Below are positions 1 through 5,682 of a DNA stretch of 6,174 bases, one piece after another; position 1 is the first letter of the stretch; the number at the start of each line of letters is the position of its first letter. The stretch lies in the NCBI GenBank assembly GCA_021816665.1, contig JAKAXI010000129.1:1-6174 (forward strand). Direction: 5' to 3'. The position numbers were made by a program, and so were the translations under genes. This DNA comes from Bacillota bacterium. GTDB lineage: Bacteria > Bacillota > Bacilli > Alicyclobacillales > Alicyclobacillaceae. The notes below the pieces were generated by a model. That model made no database searches. It saw nothing but the letters and a program-made list of their open reading frames with translations, and had not been told where the DNA came from.

Positions 1-2
1 TC

Positions 3-671
3 TCGCTCAGCCACGGGTACACAGTCCGTATTTGGCGGACGGTGTCCATCTACGCTGCGGGCGTTATCCTGTGGATTCTCTCTGCGTGGATCCCATCGTA
101 CAGCCTTCACCGCGTCGGCATAGGGGGGGCGTCCGTGCTCGTCGCTGCAGGCAGTTTGCTGTACGCAATCGACATGTTCACGATTGTCCGCGCGAGGAAG
201 CGCAAAAGCATCGTCTTGCCGATGTTCGACGCCTTTCTTGCGATGCTTTTGCTCGTACTCGGTCAACTTGGCACCGTTGTGTCGAGCTTCTTTCACCTGA
301 CAACGGGCCTCTTCGCCAGCGTGTTCTTGTTTGTGTTTGGAGGTCTCCTCGCGCTGATGTTGTCCTACATGCAGAAGATGGTCCCGTTTCTCTGGTTTGA
401 ATACCGCTTTAGCAAGCGCCCCGAGCGCAAAACAGCGCCTCTGATTGACGACATGGTGGCAAAGACCCCCTCTCAGTCCGGCATGGTGATCTACTATCTT
501 GGCGTATTCACAGGCGTTGTCGCGCTGCTGTGCGCAAACGGGTCAGGACTCGCGACACTCTCTTGGTGCAGTGGCGTGGCAATGGCCACAGGCAGCGCGC
601 TTGTGTTCTTCGCTCTCCGCCGCGTACTAACAATCGGTGGTAAAAGGCCGTCGGATGAACCCACTGAATGA
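3..671 (+). CDS. Polytopic membrane protein, CcoN-like / heme-copper oxidase subunit I-like (5' partial)
   Basis: The reading frame is open from the window's first bases, so the gene begins upstream. The first in-window start (GTG at 42) has no ribosome binding site and is probably internal. About 222 residues are visible with roughly six hydrophobic segments. Counting from GTG 42, these lie near residues 3-22, 27-47, 60-80, 87-109, 150-166 and 172-192, followed by a short polar tail. A SLSHGY segment lies just before residue 1. The loop MQKMVPFLWFEYRF (residues 110-123) followed by PLIDDM resembles the K-(I/M)-VPFL-W...R pattern I associate with CcoN-like, heme-copper oxidase subunit I-type proteins of Firmicutes. 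That family assignment is from memory and moderate; a heme or copper role cannot be judged without the N-terminal half. The 3' end overlaps the start of the kinase relic by about 17 bases, which suggests the two were once co-transcribed and translationally coupled. Confidence 0.6.
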   Translation, partial: SLSHGYTVRIWRTVSIYAAGVILWILSAWIPSYSLHRVGIGGASVLVAAGSLLYAIDMFTIVRARKRKSIVLPMFDAFLAMLLLVLGQLGTVVSSFFHLTTGLFASVFLFVFGGLLALMLSYMQKMVPFLWFEYRFSKRPERKTAPLIDDMVAKTPSQSGMVIYYLGVFTGVVALLCANGSGLATLSWCSGVAMATGSALVFFALRRVLTIGGKRPSDEPTE

Positions 672-1244
672 GTCACTTGTAGCTCCCAGAGAAGGCATGA
701 ATCAACAAATGGTGACTGACCGGATCGAAAGCCTGTACAAAGGTAAGTCGACAAAGCTTCAGGAAGAACAGTTCATCACCTTGCGCGGCAACATTCGAGA
801 CATAGAGATTGCCGGTGTCAGCATCACCTTCAACAGGAAACCCGCTGTACTGATAATCTTTCGGGACATCACAGAGCGAAAAACTTCACCTACGAGTACA
901 GGCTTGCAGACGGCACACCGGCTGCAAGTGACATCTCGCGAGTCCCTGTTCAAGCTGCCGATGGGACCAGCATGGGGTTGGTTGTAATTTCCAGAGACGT
1001 CATCTGTATTGCTGCCACGACTGAGAACAAAATTTCCATCGTTGTGCGTGACAACGGGCCGGGTATACCCGAACAGCGAATGGCACGCATCAGCGAACCG
1101 TTCTACACAACCAAGGAGACTGGGACAGGCCTCGGACTGACAGTCAGTCGAAAGATTGTCGAAGCCCACAAAGGCCGACTGCACATTCACAGCCAGGTCG
1201 GCCTAGGTACTGAAGTAGAAGTAGTGCTTCCGAAAACGGTTTAA
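655..1244 (+). pseudogene. Decayed multi-PAS sensor histidine kinase (PAS ends plus partial HATPase domain)
   Basis: Two frames together spell fragments of one PAS-type sensor kinase. The first frame, from ATG 655 (AAAAGG seven bases upstream), carries the end of a PAS domain: EEQF, then IAGVSITFNRKPAVLIIF and RDITERK, ending near 882. The second frame, from 882, reads FTYEYRLADGT and later MGLVVISRDV, the end of another PAS domain. It then runs straight into a C-terminal ATPase domain with DNGPGIP (G1/D box, 1050 onward), EPFYTTKE (F box), GTGLGL (G2 box, about 1122-1139) and GLGTEVEVVLP at the end. The beginnings of both PAS domains, the dimerization helix with the phospho-acceptor His, and the N box with its Mg-ATP-binding Asn are all missing, so the product cannot be a working kinase. 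Relatives in sporulating Firmicutes often feed the Spo0 phosphorelay; whether this one did is unknown. The frame change at an A5 run plus the missing segments points to several deletions. The stop overlaps that of convergent cobQ. Confidence 0.85.
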
Positions 1245-2764
1245 TTCCCTGCGAACAGAATGTCGTACAATCGGTCCATGTCCAGGTGAGTTCGGACCGT
1301 CGTGGCCAGTCGGTCGAAAGCCTCCGCTCTGTGCGCGCGAGAATCGTGCGCTGCCTGAAGGGGTAACCCCTTTTCGCGACGCAACGCGTTTAACCAAGCA
1401 ACGCGGAACGTGTCGTTATGTAGGACGCCGTGCAGGTAGGTTCCAATCACTTTGCCATCTGCCGAAACACAGCCTTCTTCAACAGGAGACGCTACATCGC
1501 CGCTGTCGTACACAGGGCGCGTGAACGCAAGTGGCGTCTGCTGGCGGTGAAATTGCGTCGTCCCCATGTGAATTTCATAGCCTTCTACGGGTATGCCCTC
1601 GAATGCACCTGCAAATTTGCCCTGAACAAGCTTTGTATACTTGTCGGACTGAATGGCTGTCGTCGCGTCAAACACGCCAAGCCCAATACCAGAGTAAAGT
1701 TCAGATTCAACATGCATTGGGTCAACCACGCGAGTGCCGAGCATTTGAAAACCGCCGCAGATTCCAAGCAGACGCGCGCCTCGCTCTACAGCCCGTAAAA
1801 CAGCTTCACTCCAGCCATTCTTGTGCAGCCAATCCAGATCGAGCAGTGTGCTCTTCGTCCCGGGCAGAACCACTACGTCAGCATCTGCGAGATCGTCCGG
1901 TCGAGTGCAGAAGTAGGCGTGTACGTCAGGTTCGAGGAACAGCGGGTCGATGTCCGTAAAGTTTGCGATGTGTGGCAACGGCACGACAGCTGCGGCGATG
2001 TTACTCTCTCTCTGTGGGCTGCTTCGATAGCGCTCGGACGAGAGACTGACGGAGTCCTCCTCATCGACCCCTAGGTTCTGTATATAAGGAAGGACGCCGA
2101 GTACAGGGGTGCCGGTGTAAGATTCGAGCCATGTCCGTCCTTCTTCAAACAACGAAGTCTCGCCGCGGAACTTGTTGATCACGATTCCCTTGACCAACGC
2201 TCGCTCCTCCGGAGGAAGCAATTGTAGCGTTCCCACCACCGATGCGAACACCCCGCCCCGGTCGATATCGGCAACCAGAATGACGCAGGCATCTGCCATG
2301 CGGGCAGTTTTCATGTTGGCGATATCCCGAGTCTTGAGATTCATTTCAACTGGGCTGCCAGCGCCCTCAATGACAACTACTTCATAGCGTTCCGCCAAAT
2401 ACTGATAGCTCTCTTCAACCGCTTGCCAAAGCTCATTTTTTTTGTCGTAAAAGTAGTCCTTGGCAGAACGCGTCCCTACTGGCCGTCCCTGCAGCACGAC
2501 CTGACTCTTCATGTCTCCCGTTGGCTTCAACAAGACAGGATTCATGTGTTCACTCGGCAGGATACCGCACGCCTCTGCCTGAACCGCTTGAGCTCGGCCA
2601 ATTTCCCGCCCTGACGGCGTGACGGCGGAATTCAAAGACATGTTTTGCGACTTGAAGGGGGCAACTTTATACCCATCTTGGGTTAAAATCCGACACAGCG
2701 CCGTTGCGACGATACTCTTCCCAACGTTCGACGCAGTACCCACTACCATGATGCCGCGAGTCAT
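1241..2764 (-). CDS. cobQ: Cobyric acid synthase, glutamine-hydrolysing
   Basis: CobQ (CbiP in anaerobic-pathway naming) is a cytosolic enzyme. It amidates the b, d, e and g side-chain carboxylates of adenosylcobyrinic acid a,c-diamide, using four ATP and four glutamine, to give adenosylcobyric acid in coenzyme B12 synthesis. The 507-residue length is normal. The N-terminal dethiobiotin-synthetase-like domain begins MTRGIMVVGTASNVGKS (P-loop at 9-17) and carries PFKSQNMSLNS (36-46) and VIEGAGSP (131-138). The C-terminal class I glutaminase domain has the nucleophile Cys336 in GICGGFQMLG, the EGYEIHMG segment (394-401) and the catalytic His445 in GTYLHG. No key residue is missing. ATG 2764 is the best start: AGGAGG lies nine to ten bases upstream. 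No other cobalamin gene lies in the window, so the gene is solitary here, between a kinase relic and an oxidase relic. I saw no B12-box sequence upstream. Confidence 0.97.
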   Translation of the reverse strand: MTRGIMVVGTASNVGKSIVATALCRILTQDGYKVAPFKSQNMSLNSAVTPSGREIGRAQAVQAEACGILPSEHMNPVLLKPTGDMKSQVVLQGRPVGTRSAKDYFYDKKNELWQAVEESYQYLAERYEVVVIEGAGSPVEMNLKTRDIANMKTARMADACVILVADIDRGGVFASVVGTLQLLPPEERALVKGIVINKFRGETSLFEEGRTWLESYTGTPVLGVLPYIQNLGVDEEDSVSLSSERYRSSPQRESNIAAAVVPLPHIANFTDIDPLFLEPDVHAYFCTRPDDLADADVVVLPGTKSTLLDLDWLHKNGWSEAVLRAVERGARLLGICGGFQMLGTRVVDPMHVESELYSGIGLGVFDATTAIQSDKYTKLVQGKFAGAFEGIPVEGYEIHMGTTQFHRQQTPLAFTRPVYDSGDVASPVEEGCVSADGKVIGTYLHGVLHNDTFRVAWLNALRREKGLPLQAAHDSRAHRAEAFDRLATTVRTHLDMDRLYDILFAGN

Positions 2765-2774
2765 CTGTTCTCTA

Positions 2775-2780
2775 CCTCCT
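2775..2780 (-). promoter_or_regulatory. Ribosome binding site of cobQ
   Basis: The minus strand reads AGGAGGT followed by nine bases and then ATG 2764. It is a near-perfect Shine-Dalgarno sequence and fixes the cobQ start. Confidence 0.85.
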
Positions 2781-2814
2781 CGCTCGTCCGCCTACCTACC
2801 GCTAGTCCAATGGC

Positions 2815-2919
2815 TCAGTGCGGCGGCATGAACTCCACCACCACGCACCGACGCTTCGTGTTCACCACGGCCAAGGTCTTCTGACTCAACACAGCTATCA
2901 CCTTCGATCGCGTTTTCAT
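2815..2919 (-). CDS. Possible small ORF of 34 codons upstream of cobQ
   Basis: Reading the minus strand, ATG 2919 opens a 34-residue frame ending TGA at 2815, 50 bases before the cobQ start. The product begins MKTRSKVIAVLSQKTLAVV and continues to VVVEFMPPH. It is basic at the N-terminus, with three short runs of Val/Ile/Leu that could be beta strands. An in-frame TAG sits four codons upstream of the ATG, so the start cannot move far. I see no good ribosome binding site. I do not recognise the protein and assign no function. It could be a real leader or small protein co-transcribed with cobQ, the tail of a lost gene, or chance. Confidence 0.22.
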   Translation of the reverse strand: MKTRSKVIAVLSQKTLAVVNTKRRCVVVEFMPPH

Positions 2920-2983
2920 GCCATCAGCCTATGCGTTCACTGAGTTCCTTCCTGTGCGAAAGCCCGCCTCTTGTGACCTGCAT

Positions 2984-3240
2984 AGGTGGGATATGCGGAA
3001 GGCGGTCAGCGGTAAGTCGCACTCATTCAACTCCGCGAAGGAATGCTCTACTCCGGGGTCTGGAAAGTGGCCCCCGCGGGAGTGCGCGCACAGGCACTCA
3101 ATCCGGGCGGCAACCTGATTGACGACTTCTTTATCATTCGTGGCACACGGACGTTACACGTCTGCAACGCGCCGTCCCCCGCAGCCACCGCCTCACTCAA
3201 GATTGGCGAGTACATTGTCGGTCAACTCAAAGACCTTGTG
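2984..3240 (+). pseudogene. C-terminal remnant of an L-2-hydroxyglutarate oxidase (LhgO-like) FAD enzyme
   Basis: From 3079 to about 3237 one frame reads [20 protein letters not shown], then [20 protein letters not shown] and YIVGQL. The GVRAQA, L(I/V)DDF and NAPSPAATA segments are the C-terminal signature of LhgO/YgaF-type flavoproteins of the DAO fold, which oxidise L-2-hydroxyglutarate to 2-oxoglutarate. Just upstream, another frame (2984-3028) has [15 protein letters not shown], resembling the ...EMRRAVSKS.F segment that precedes it in the family, so at least one frameshift lies between about 3028 and 3079. Most of a roughly 400-residue enzyme, including the N-terminal FAD-binding GxGxxG region, is absent. 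No start or ribosome binding site serves the fragment. The frame stays open to 3348 but from 3278 it is only antisense to the MFS gene, so the natural stop is lost or moved. The 5' boundary is uncertain and may reach back to about 2920. Confidence 0.75.
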
Positions 3241-3277
3241 GACGGACTCCGCATCGTCCTCGATTCGCCACGTCCCC

Positions 3278-4489
3278 CTAGAGTGCCACTGTCGTCTGCT
3301 GATCGACGCTTTTGGGCGGACGCACGAGCGATACACAACCAAGCGTAAACAGAGCCATGCCCACGGTGACGGCTCCAAGCATCCAGTGCATTCCTAGCCC
3401 TGCATAGATGTACCCTGTCAGCATCGGACCAAGCCCGCTGCCGAGGAACAGCGAGAACGCAAACAGCGACATGGCAGTCGCACGGGCGTTCGGCAACAAG
3501 TCGGTGGCATGTGTCTGTAGCGTGGAGTGACAGTAACTGAAGCCAAAGCCGAGAATGACAAAGCCGGTTGTCAGGGCAGCGACGGCAGGCCACAGCCAGA
3601 TAATTCCGAACGCACAAGTCATGATTGCTGCACCGAAAATGGGCATGCGTCCGGCACCGAGGCGCGCGAGTGCGCGAGATATGGTACGACTGCCAACAAA
3701 CGCACCGAGGCTGTAGGTGGCGGTGAGCAACCCAATGACAAAGTACGACAGGTGCAGTTCTTTGACACCGTACACGCCGAGAAAGGTAAAGCCTCCAAAG
3801 AAGATCAGCCCTTCGCAGAGCACCAACGCGTAAATGAGCCAGGCAAAGCGACGGCGGAGCAAAACCTTGTAACGTGACAGCACAGGTGGAGCTGCCGCAG
3901 GCGATTGCTGCTGCTCTCCCGCCTTTTGACGCAGAAATACCAACAACGCAGGAAACGCGGCCAGACCAAGAATCAGAAACAAGTAACGGTAACTGAGGAA
4001 CTGTGCCACAATCCCGCCAATGACAATCCCGAGCGCTTGCCCGGAAGTCGACAGGGACATGAAAAACGCGATCGCCCGTGGTCGTTCGCCAAGAGAAAAC
4101 CGATCGCCAATTTCGGCTAAACTGGTCGGGATAATGCCCGCGGCAAACATTCCAGTCACGAACCGCAACACAATCAATGACGTGAAAGTATGTACGACCG
4201 CGCAACCGATTGTTCCTACAGCAAACAGGCACAGCGCAATGAGGATGGTGCGAACTTTACCGATCCGGTCAGCCATGGGCCCATAACCTAGTTGAAATAC
4301 ACCGTACGGAATTGAATACGCCGTGACTAGGAGTGCAGCCGCGGACGGCGTCGTATGAAGCGCAATCGCAATCGCGGCGAGCATCGGAGCGATCGCCCGG
4401 TTGTCCGCGTTGACGAGAAAACCACCGAATCCCAGTGCCCACAATAAGCCGCGGTTACGACTTGTGTCTTGCAACGTGATTGTACTCAC
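3278..4489 (-). CDS. Major facilitator superfamily transporter, DHA1-like
   Basis: This predicted 403-residue, twelve-helix inner membrane transporter is probably a proton-coupled drug or small-metabolite exporter; the substrate cannot be told. From GTG 4489, helix 1 contains NADNR (27-31). The loop between helices 2 and 3 has the MFS motif [12 protein letters not shown] (68-78) with Asp74, Arg75 and Gly77. Helix 4 carries the conserved Arg109 (VLRFVTG, motif B), and helix 5 has a Gly-rich segment [13 protein letters not shown] (150-162) like motif C. A polar central loop (about 187-218) separates the two six-helix halves. An ATG at 4552 would add 21 residues, but it lacks a ribosome binding site and a good -10 box lies inside that extension. 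GTG 4489 has GGAAGGTGA eight bases upstream. The gene is divergent from the PepSY-like gene and its 3' end abuts the LhgO remnant. Confidence 0.9.
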   Translation of the reverse strand: MSTITLQDTSRNRGLLWALGFGGFLVNADNRAIAPMLAAIAIALHTTPSAAALLVTAYSIPYGVFQLGYGPMADRIGKVRTILIALCLFAVGTIGCAVVHTFTSLIVLRFVTGMFAAGIIPTSLAEIGDRFSLGERPRAIAFFMSLSTSGQALGIVIGGIVAQFLSYRYLFLILGLAAFPALLVFLRQKAGEQQQSPAAAPPVLSRYKVLLRRRFAWLIYALVLCEGLIFFGGFTFLGVYGVKELHLSYFVIGLLTATYSLGAFVGSRTISRALARLGAGRMPIFGAAIMTCAFGIIWLWPAVAALTTGFVILGFGFSYCHSTLQTHATDLLPNARATAMSLFAFSLFLGSGLGPMLTGYIYAGLGMHWMLGAVTVGMALFTLGCVSLVRPPKSVDQQTTVAL

Positions 4490-4540
4490 CCGATGACTCA
4501 CCTTCCACAATGACATTGACACGCTGTTCCGCACGAGGAT

Positions 4541-4546
4541 TTTATA
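4541..4546 (-). promoter_or_regulatory. Candidate -10 box of the MFS gene
   Basis: The minus strand reads TATAAA (five of six to the sigma-A -10 consensus), about 52 bases upstream of the preferred GTG start. The -35 region is poor: TTAATC at a 16-base spacing matches three of six positions. If real, transcription would start near 4535 and the ATG at 4552 could not be the start codon. Confidence 0.3.
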
Positions 4547-4636
4547 AATCATGGATGATTAGGATTAAGCTATCTTTCAGCGTCACTTCAGATTAGGTTC
4601 AAAATTCACGTGCATACTTCACAGCAACATCAGTCT

Positions 4637-4643
4637 AGGAGGT
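4637..4643 (+). promoter_or_regulatory. Ribosome binding site of the PepSY-like gene
   Basis: AGGAGGT is followed by eight bases and GTG 4652. It decides the start in favour of this GTG over the in-frame GTG at 4610, which would lengthen the protein by 14 residues ahead of the membrane segment. Confidence 0.85.
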
Positions 4644-4651
4644 ATGCAATC

Positions 4652-5077
4652 GTGAAAATAAAGTCGATCGTATTTGGTACTACCGGGATCGTCGCAGCAG
4701 GTCTGGTGCTTGTGCTCACACAAGGATTTAACACGCCGAGCGTAACGCAAGTGAGCGGATCACCAATGGCGACCACTTCTGCAGCTACAGGAGTCCAGAC
4801 ACAGTCCAGCCCCTTTCTACCGTCTAACTCCGTGACGCAAACTGGGACGAATCCAAACAGCAGCACAAGATACCGCTTGCCGCTCTCTGAGCGGATCCAG
4901 TACGCAGACATAGCCGCAAAGAACGCTGTCGGGGGCGGACATGTCACCAGCCTGAGCGCGGACACGGTACAGGGGCAGGAGGTCTGGAAGGTCACCGTGT
5001 CTCATCAGGGGCAGAAGATGCAAGTGGTGCTGCTTCAGTCGAACGACTCTGTGCTATCCACAACACAAGTCGGGTAG
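4652..5077 (+). CDS. Small exported or membrane-anchored PepSY-like protein
   Basis: This 141-residue protein starts MKIKSIVFG and has one hydrophobic segment at about residues 6-23, so it is either secreted through a signal peptide or held by an N-terminal anchor; no clear lipobox Cys is present. Residues 28-72 form a Ser/Thr/Pro/Gln-rich linker that probably lies outside the cell. Residues 79-141 resemble a single PepSY domain: a helix SERIQYADIAAKNAVGGG, then beta strands HVTSLSADTVQG, EVWKVTVSHQG and KMQVVLLQSNDSVL. PepSY domains are often linked to inhibition or control of extracytoplasmic peptidases and to sensing at the envelope, but no partner protease is nearby, so the role is open. 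The gene stands alone, divergent from the MFS transporter and followed by a hairpin. Confidence 0.85.
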   Translation: MKIKSIVFGTTGIVAAGLVLVLTQGFNTPSVTQVSGSPMATTSAATGVQTQSSPFLPSNSVTQTGTNPNSSTRYRLPLSERIQYADIAAKNAVGGGHVTSLSADTVQGQEVWKVTVSHQGQKMQVVLLQSNDSVLSTTQVG

Positions 5078-5111
5078 ATGCTCTACGTTCGCTCTGTATC
5101 ACAAGGGACTT

Positions 5112-5141
5112 TGCCCCGAACGCAACTCAGCGTCCGGGGCA
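5112..5141. terminator. GC-rich hairpin between convergent genes, likely transcription terminator
   Basis: TGCCCCGAACG and CGTCCGGGGCA pair at ten of eleven positions (one A-C mismatch) around an eight-base loop. It lies 34 bases after the PepSY-like stop and 3 bases beyond the stop of the opposite gene, where a shared bidirectional terminator would sit. The following T run is short (GTTTC on the plus strand), so it is not a classic strong intrinsic terminator. Confidence 0.6.
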
Positions 5142-5144
5142 GTT

Positions 5145-5456
5145 TCAACCCTTACTGTCCAACTGAGCGTTGACAACCGCAACCTTTTCCTCCATGGCGT
5201 GTTGCACGTCGCGGCGGTCATCAATTTTCACTACCGTGGAGAGTCTCTGGGCACCCATCGCGACCAGTGCCTCATGCATGTCCTGAATCGCCTGAAAGAT
5301 GTCTCCCAGTTCACCTTCAATCGTTGTGAACATCGGATCAAGGCGGGACCGAAGCTGAGGGTACTTGCTCAACACCCGCTGCGTCTCTGCCACGTATGTA
5401 CTTACACTGGTACTTTCAGTCCCGAGTGGCGCAATGCTTACGGCTACAATGGCCAT
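5145..5456 (-). CDS. MTH1187/YqgV-family thiamine-binding protein (UPF0045)
   Basis: This 103-residue cytosolic protein matches the MTH1187 family in length and pattern: an opening beta strand AIVAVSIAPLGT, then SVSTYVAE (17-24), the family segment DPMFTTIEGEL (40-50) and a late STVVKIDDRRD (73-83). Members fold as a ferredoxin-like alpha/beta sandwich, form multimers and bind thiamine or related compounds. They are related to the YkoF domain, and Bacillus subtilis YqgV is a family member. Whether it scavenges, stores or senses thiamine is not settled. The ATG at 5456 is preceded by GGGAGG with eight bases between. There is no thiamine gene nearby and no TPP riboswitch that I can see. It appears to be a single-gene unit ending at the hairpin shared with the PepSY-like gene. 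Confidence 0.92.
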   Translation of the reverse strand: MAIVAVSIAPLGTESTSVSTYVAETQRVLSKYPQLRSRLDPMFTTIEGELGDIFQAIQDMHEALVAMGAQRLSTVVKIDDRRDVQHAMEEKVAVVNAQLDSKG

Positions 5457-5570
5457 GACTCCTGCCTCCCTTAAAAATTCCTGAATACCTCATTGGCTAC
5501 ATCCATCTTAACGTTCTCTGTGTAAGTTGACCAATGCAACTGCTCCTCGGTTCCAGACAACACAAAGGGA

Positions 5571-5625
5571 CACCGATCGGGCGGTATCCCCGTGGCAGTC
5601 CGATGAGAACAAGGTGGCACTTCTC
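5571..5625 (+). promoter_or_regulatory. T-box-like leader fragment without a downstream gene
   Basis: In the 226-base gap between two minus-strand genes, the plus strand reads GCGGTATCCCCGT and then AACAAGGTGGCAC (5608-5620). The latter resembles the T-box core (AGGGTGGNACCGCG) of tRNA-sensing leader RNAs but lacks the full ACCGCG. ATCGG (5576-5580) and CCGAT (5600-5604) could pair, and GAGAA (5605-5609) pairs with TTCTC (5621-5625) around the motif. No plus-strand gene follows, so if genuine it is a relic whose gene has been deleted. The resemblance is by eye and could be chance. Confidence 0.22.
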
Positions 5626-5682
5626 AAAGCGGTTTCCCCTCACTGCTACGACAAATGTCCAGTCGACACAGACCTCAACTGA

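Larger units (their letters stand above)
2765..3277. other. Gene-poor interval between cobQ and the MFS gene
   Basis: These 513 bases hold no intact gene of normal size. From left to right they contain the cobQ ribosome binding site, the doubtful 34-codon ORF, a pair of seven-base inverted arms (CCTATGC at 2928-2934, GCATAGG at 2980-2986) and the LhgO remnant. I looked on the minus strand for a B12 box and conserved cobalamin riboswitch core ahead of cobQ and did not find one. No convincing -35/-10 pair for cobQ stands out. Confidence 0.6.

Noticed and set aside
32..400. 122-codon plus-strand frame at the left edge
   Set aside because: Arg-rich out-of-frame shadow of the membrane protein gene, starting at a TTG without a ribosome binding site.
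972..1244. Stand-alone ATPase-domain protein from ATG 972
   Set aside because: There is no ribosome binding site, the N box is missing, and the preceding in-frame codons spell the end of a PAS domain, so it is part of the kinase relic.
1430..2074. Several open plus-strand frames of 80-140 codons opposite cobQ
   Set aside because: They are antisense shadows of an intact, highly conserved cobQ; they lack ribosome binding sites and recognisable domains.
2765..3000. Cobalamin riboswitch ahead of cobQ
   Set aside because: Neither the B12 box nor the conserved core could be found on the minus strand by eye.
3241..3348. C-terminal extension of the LhgO-like frame into the MFS gene
   Set aside because: From 3278 onward it is antisense to the MFS 3' end and has no resemblance to the oxidase family; it is read-through of a decayed frame.
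3222..4232. A 336-codon minus-strand frame overlapping the MFS gene
   Set aside because: It is a different frame of the same strand, Cys/Arg/His-rich in composition. The MFS frame has clear helices and motif A, so this one is a shadow.
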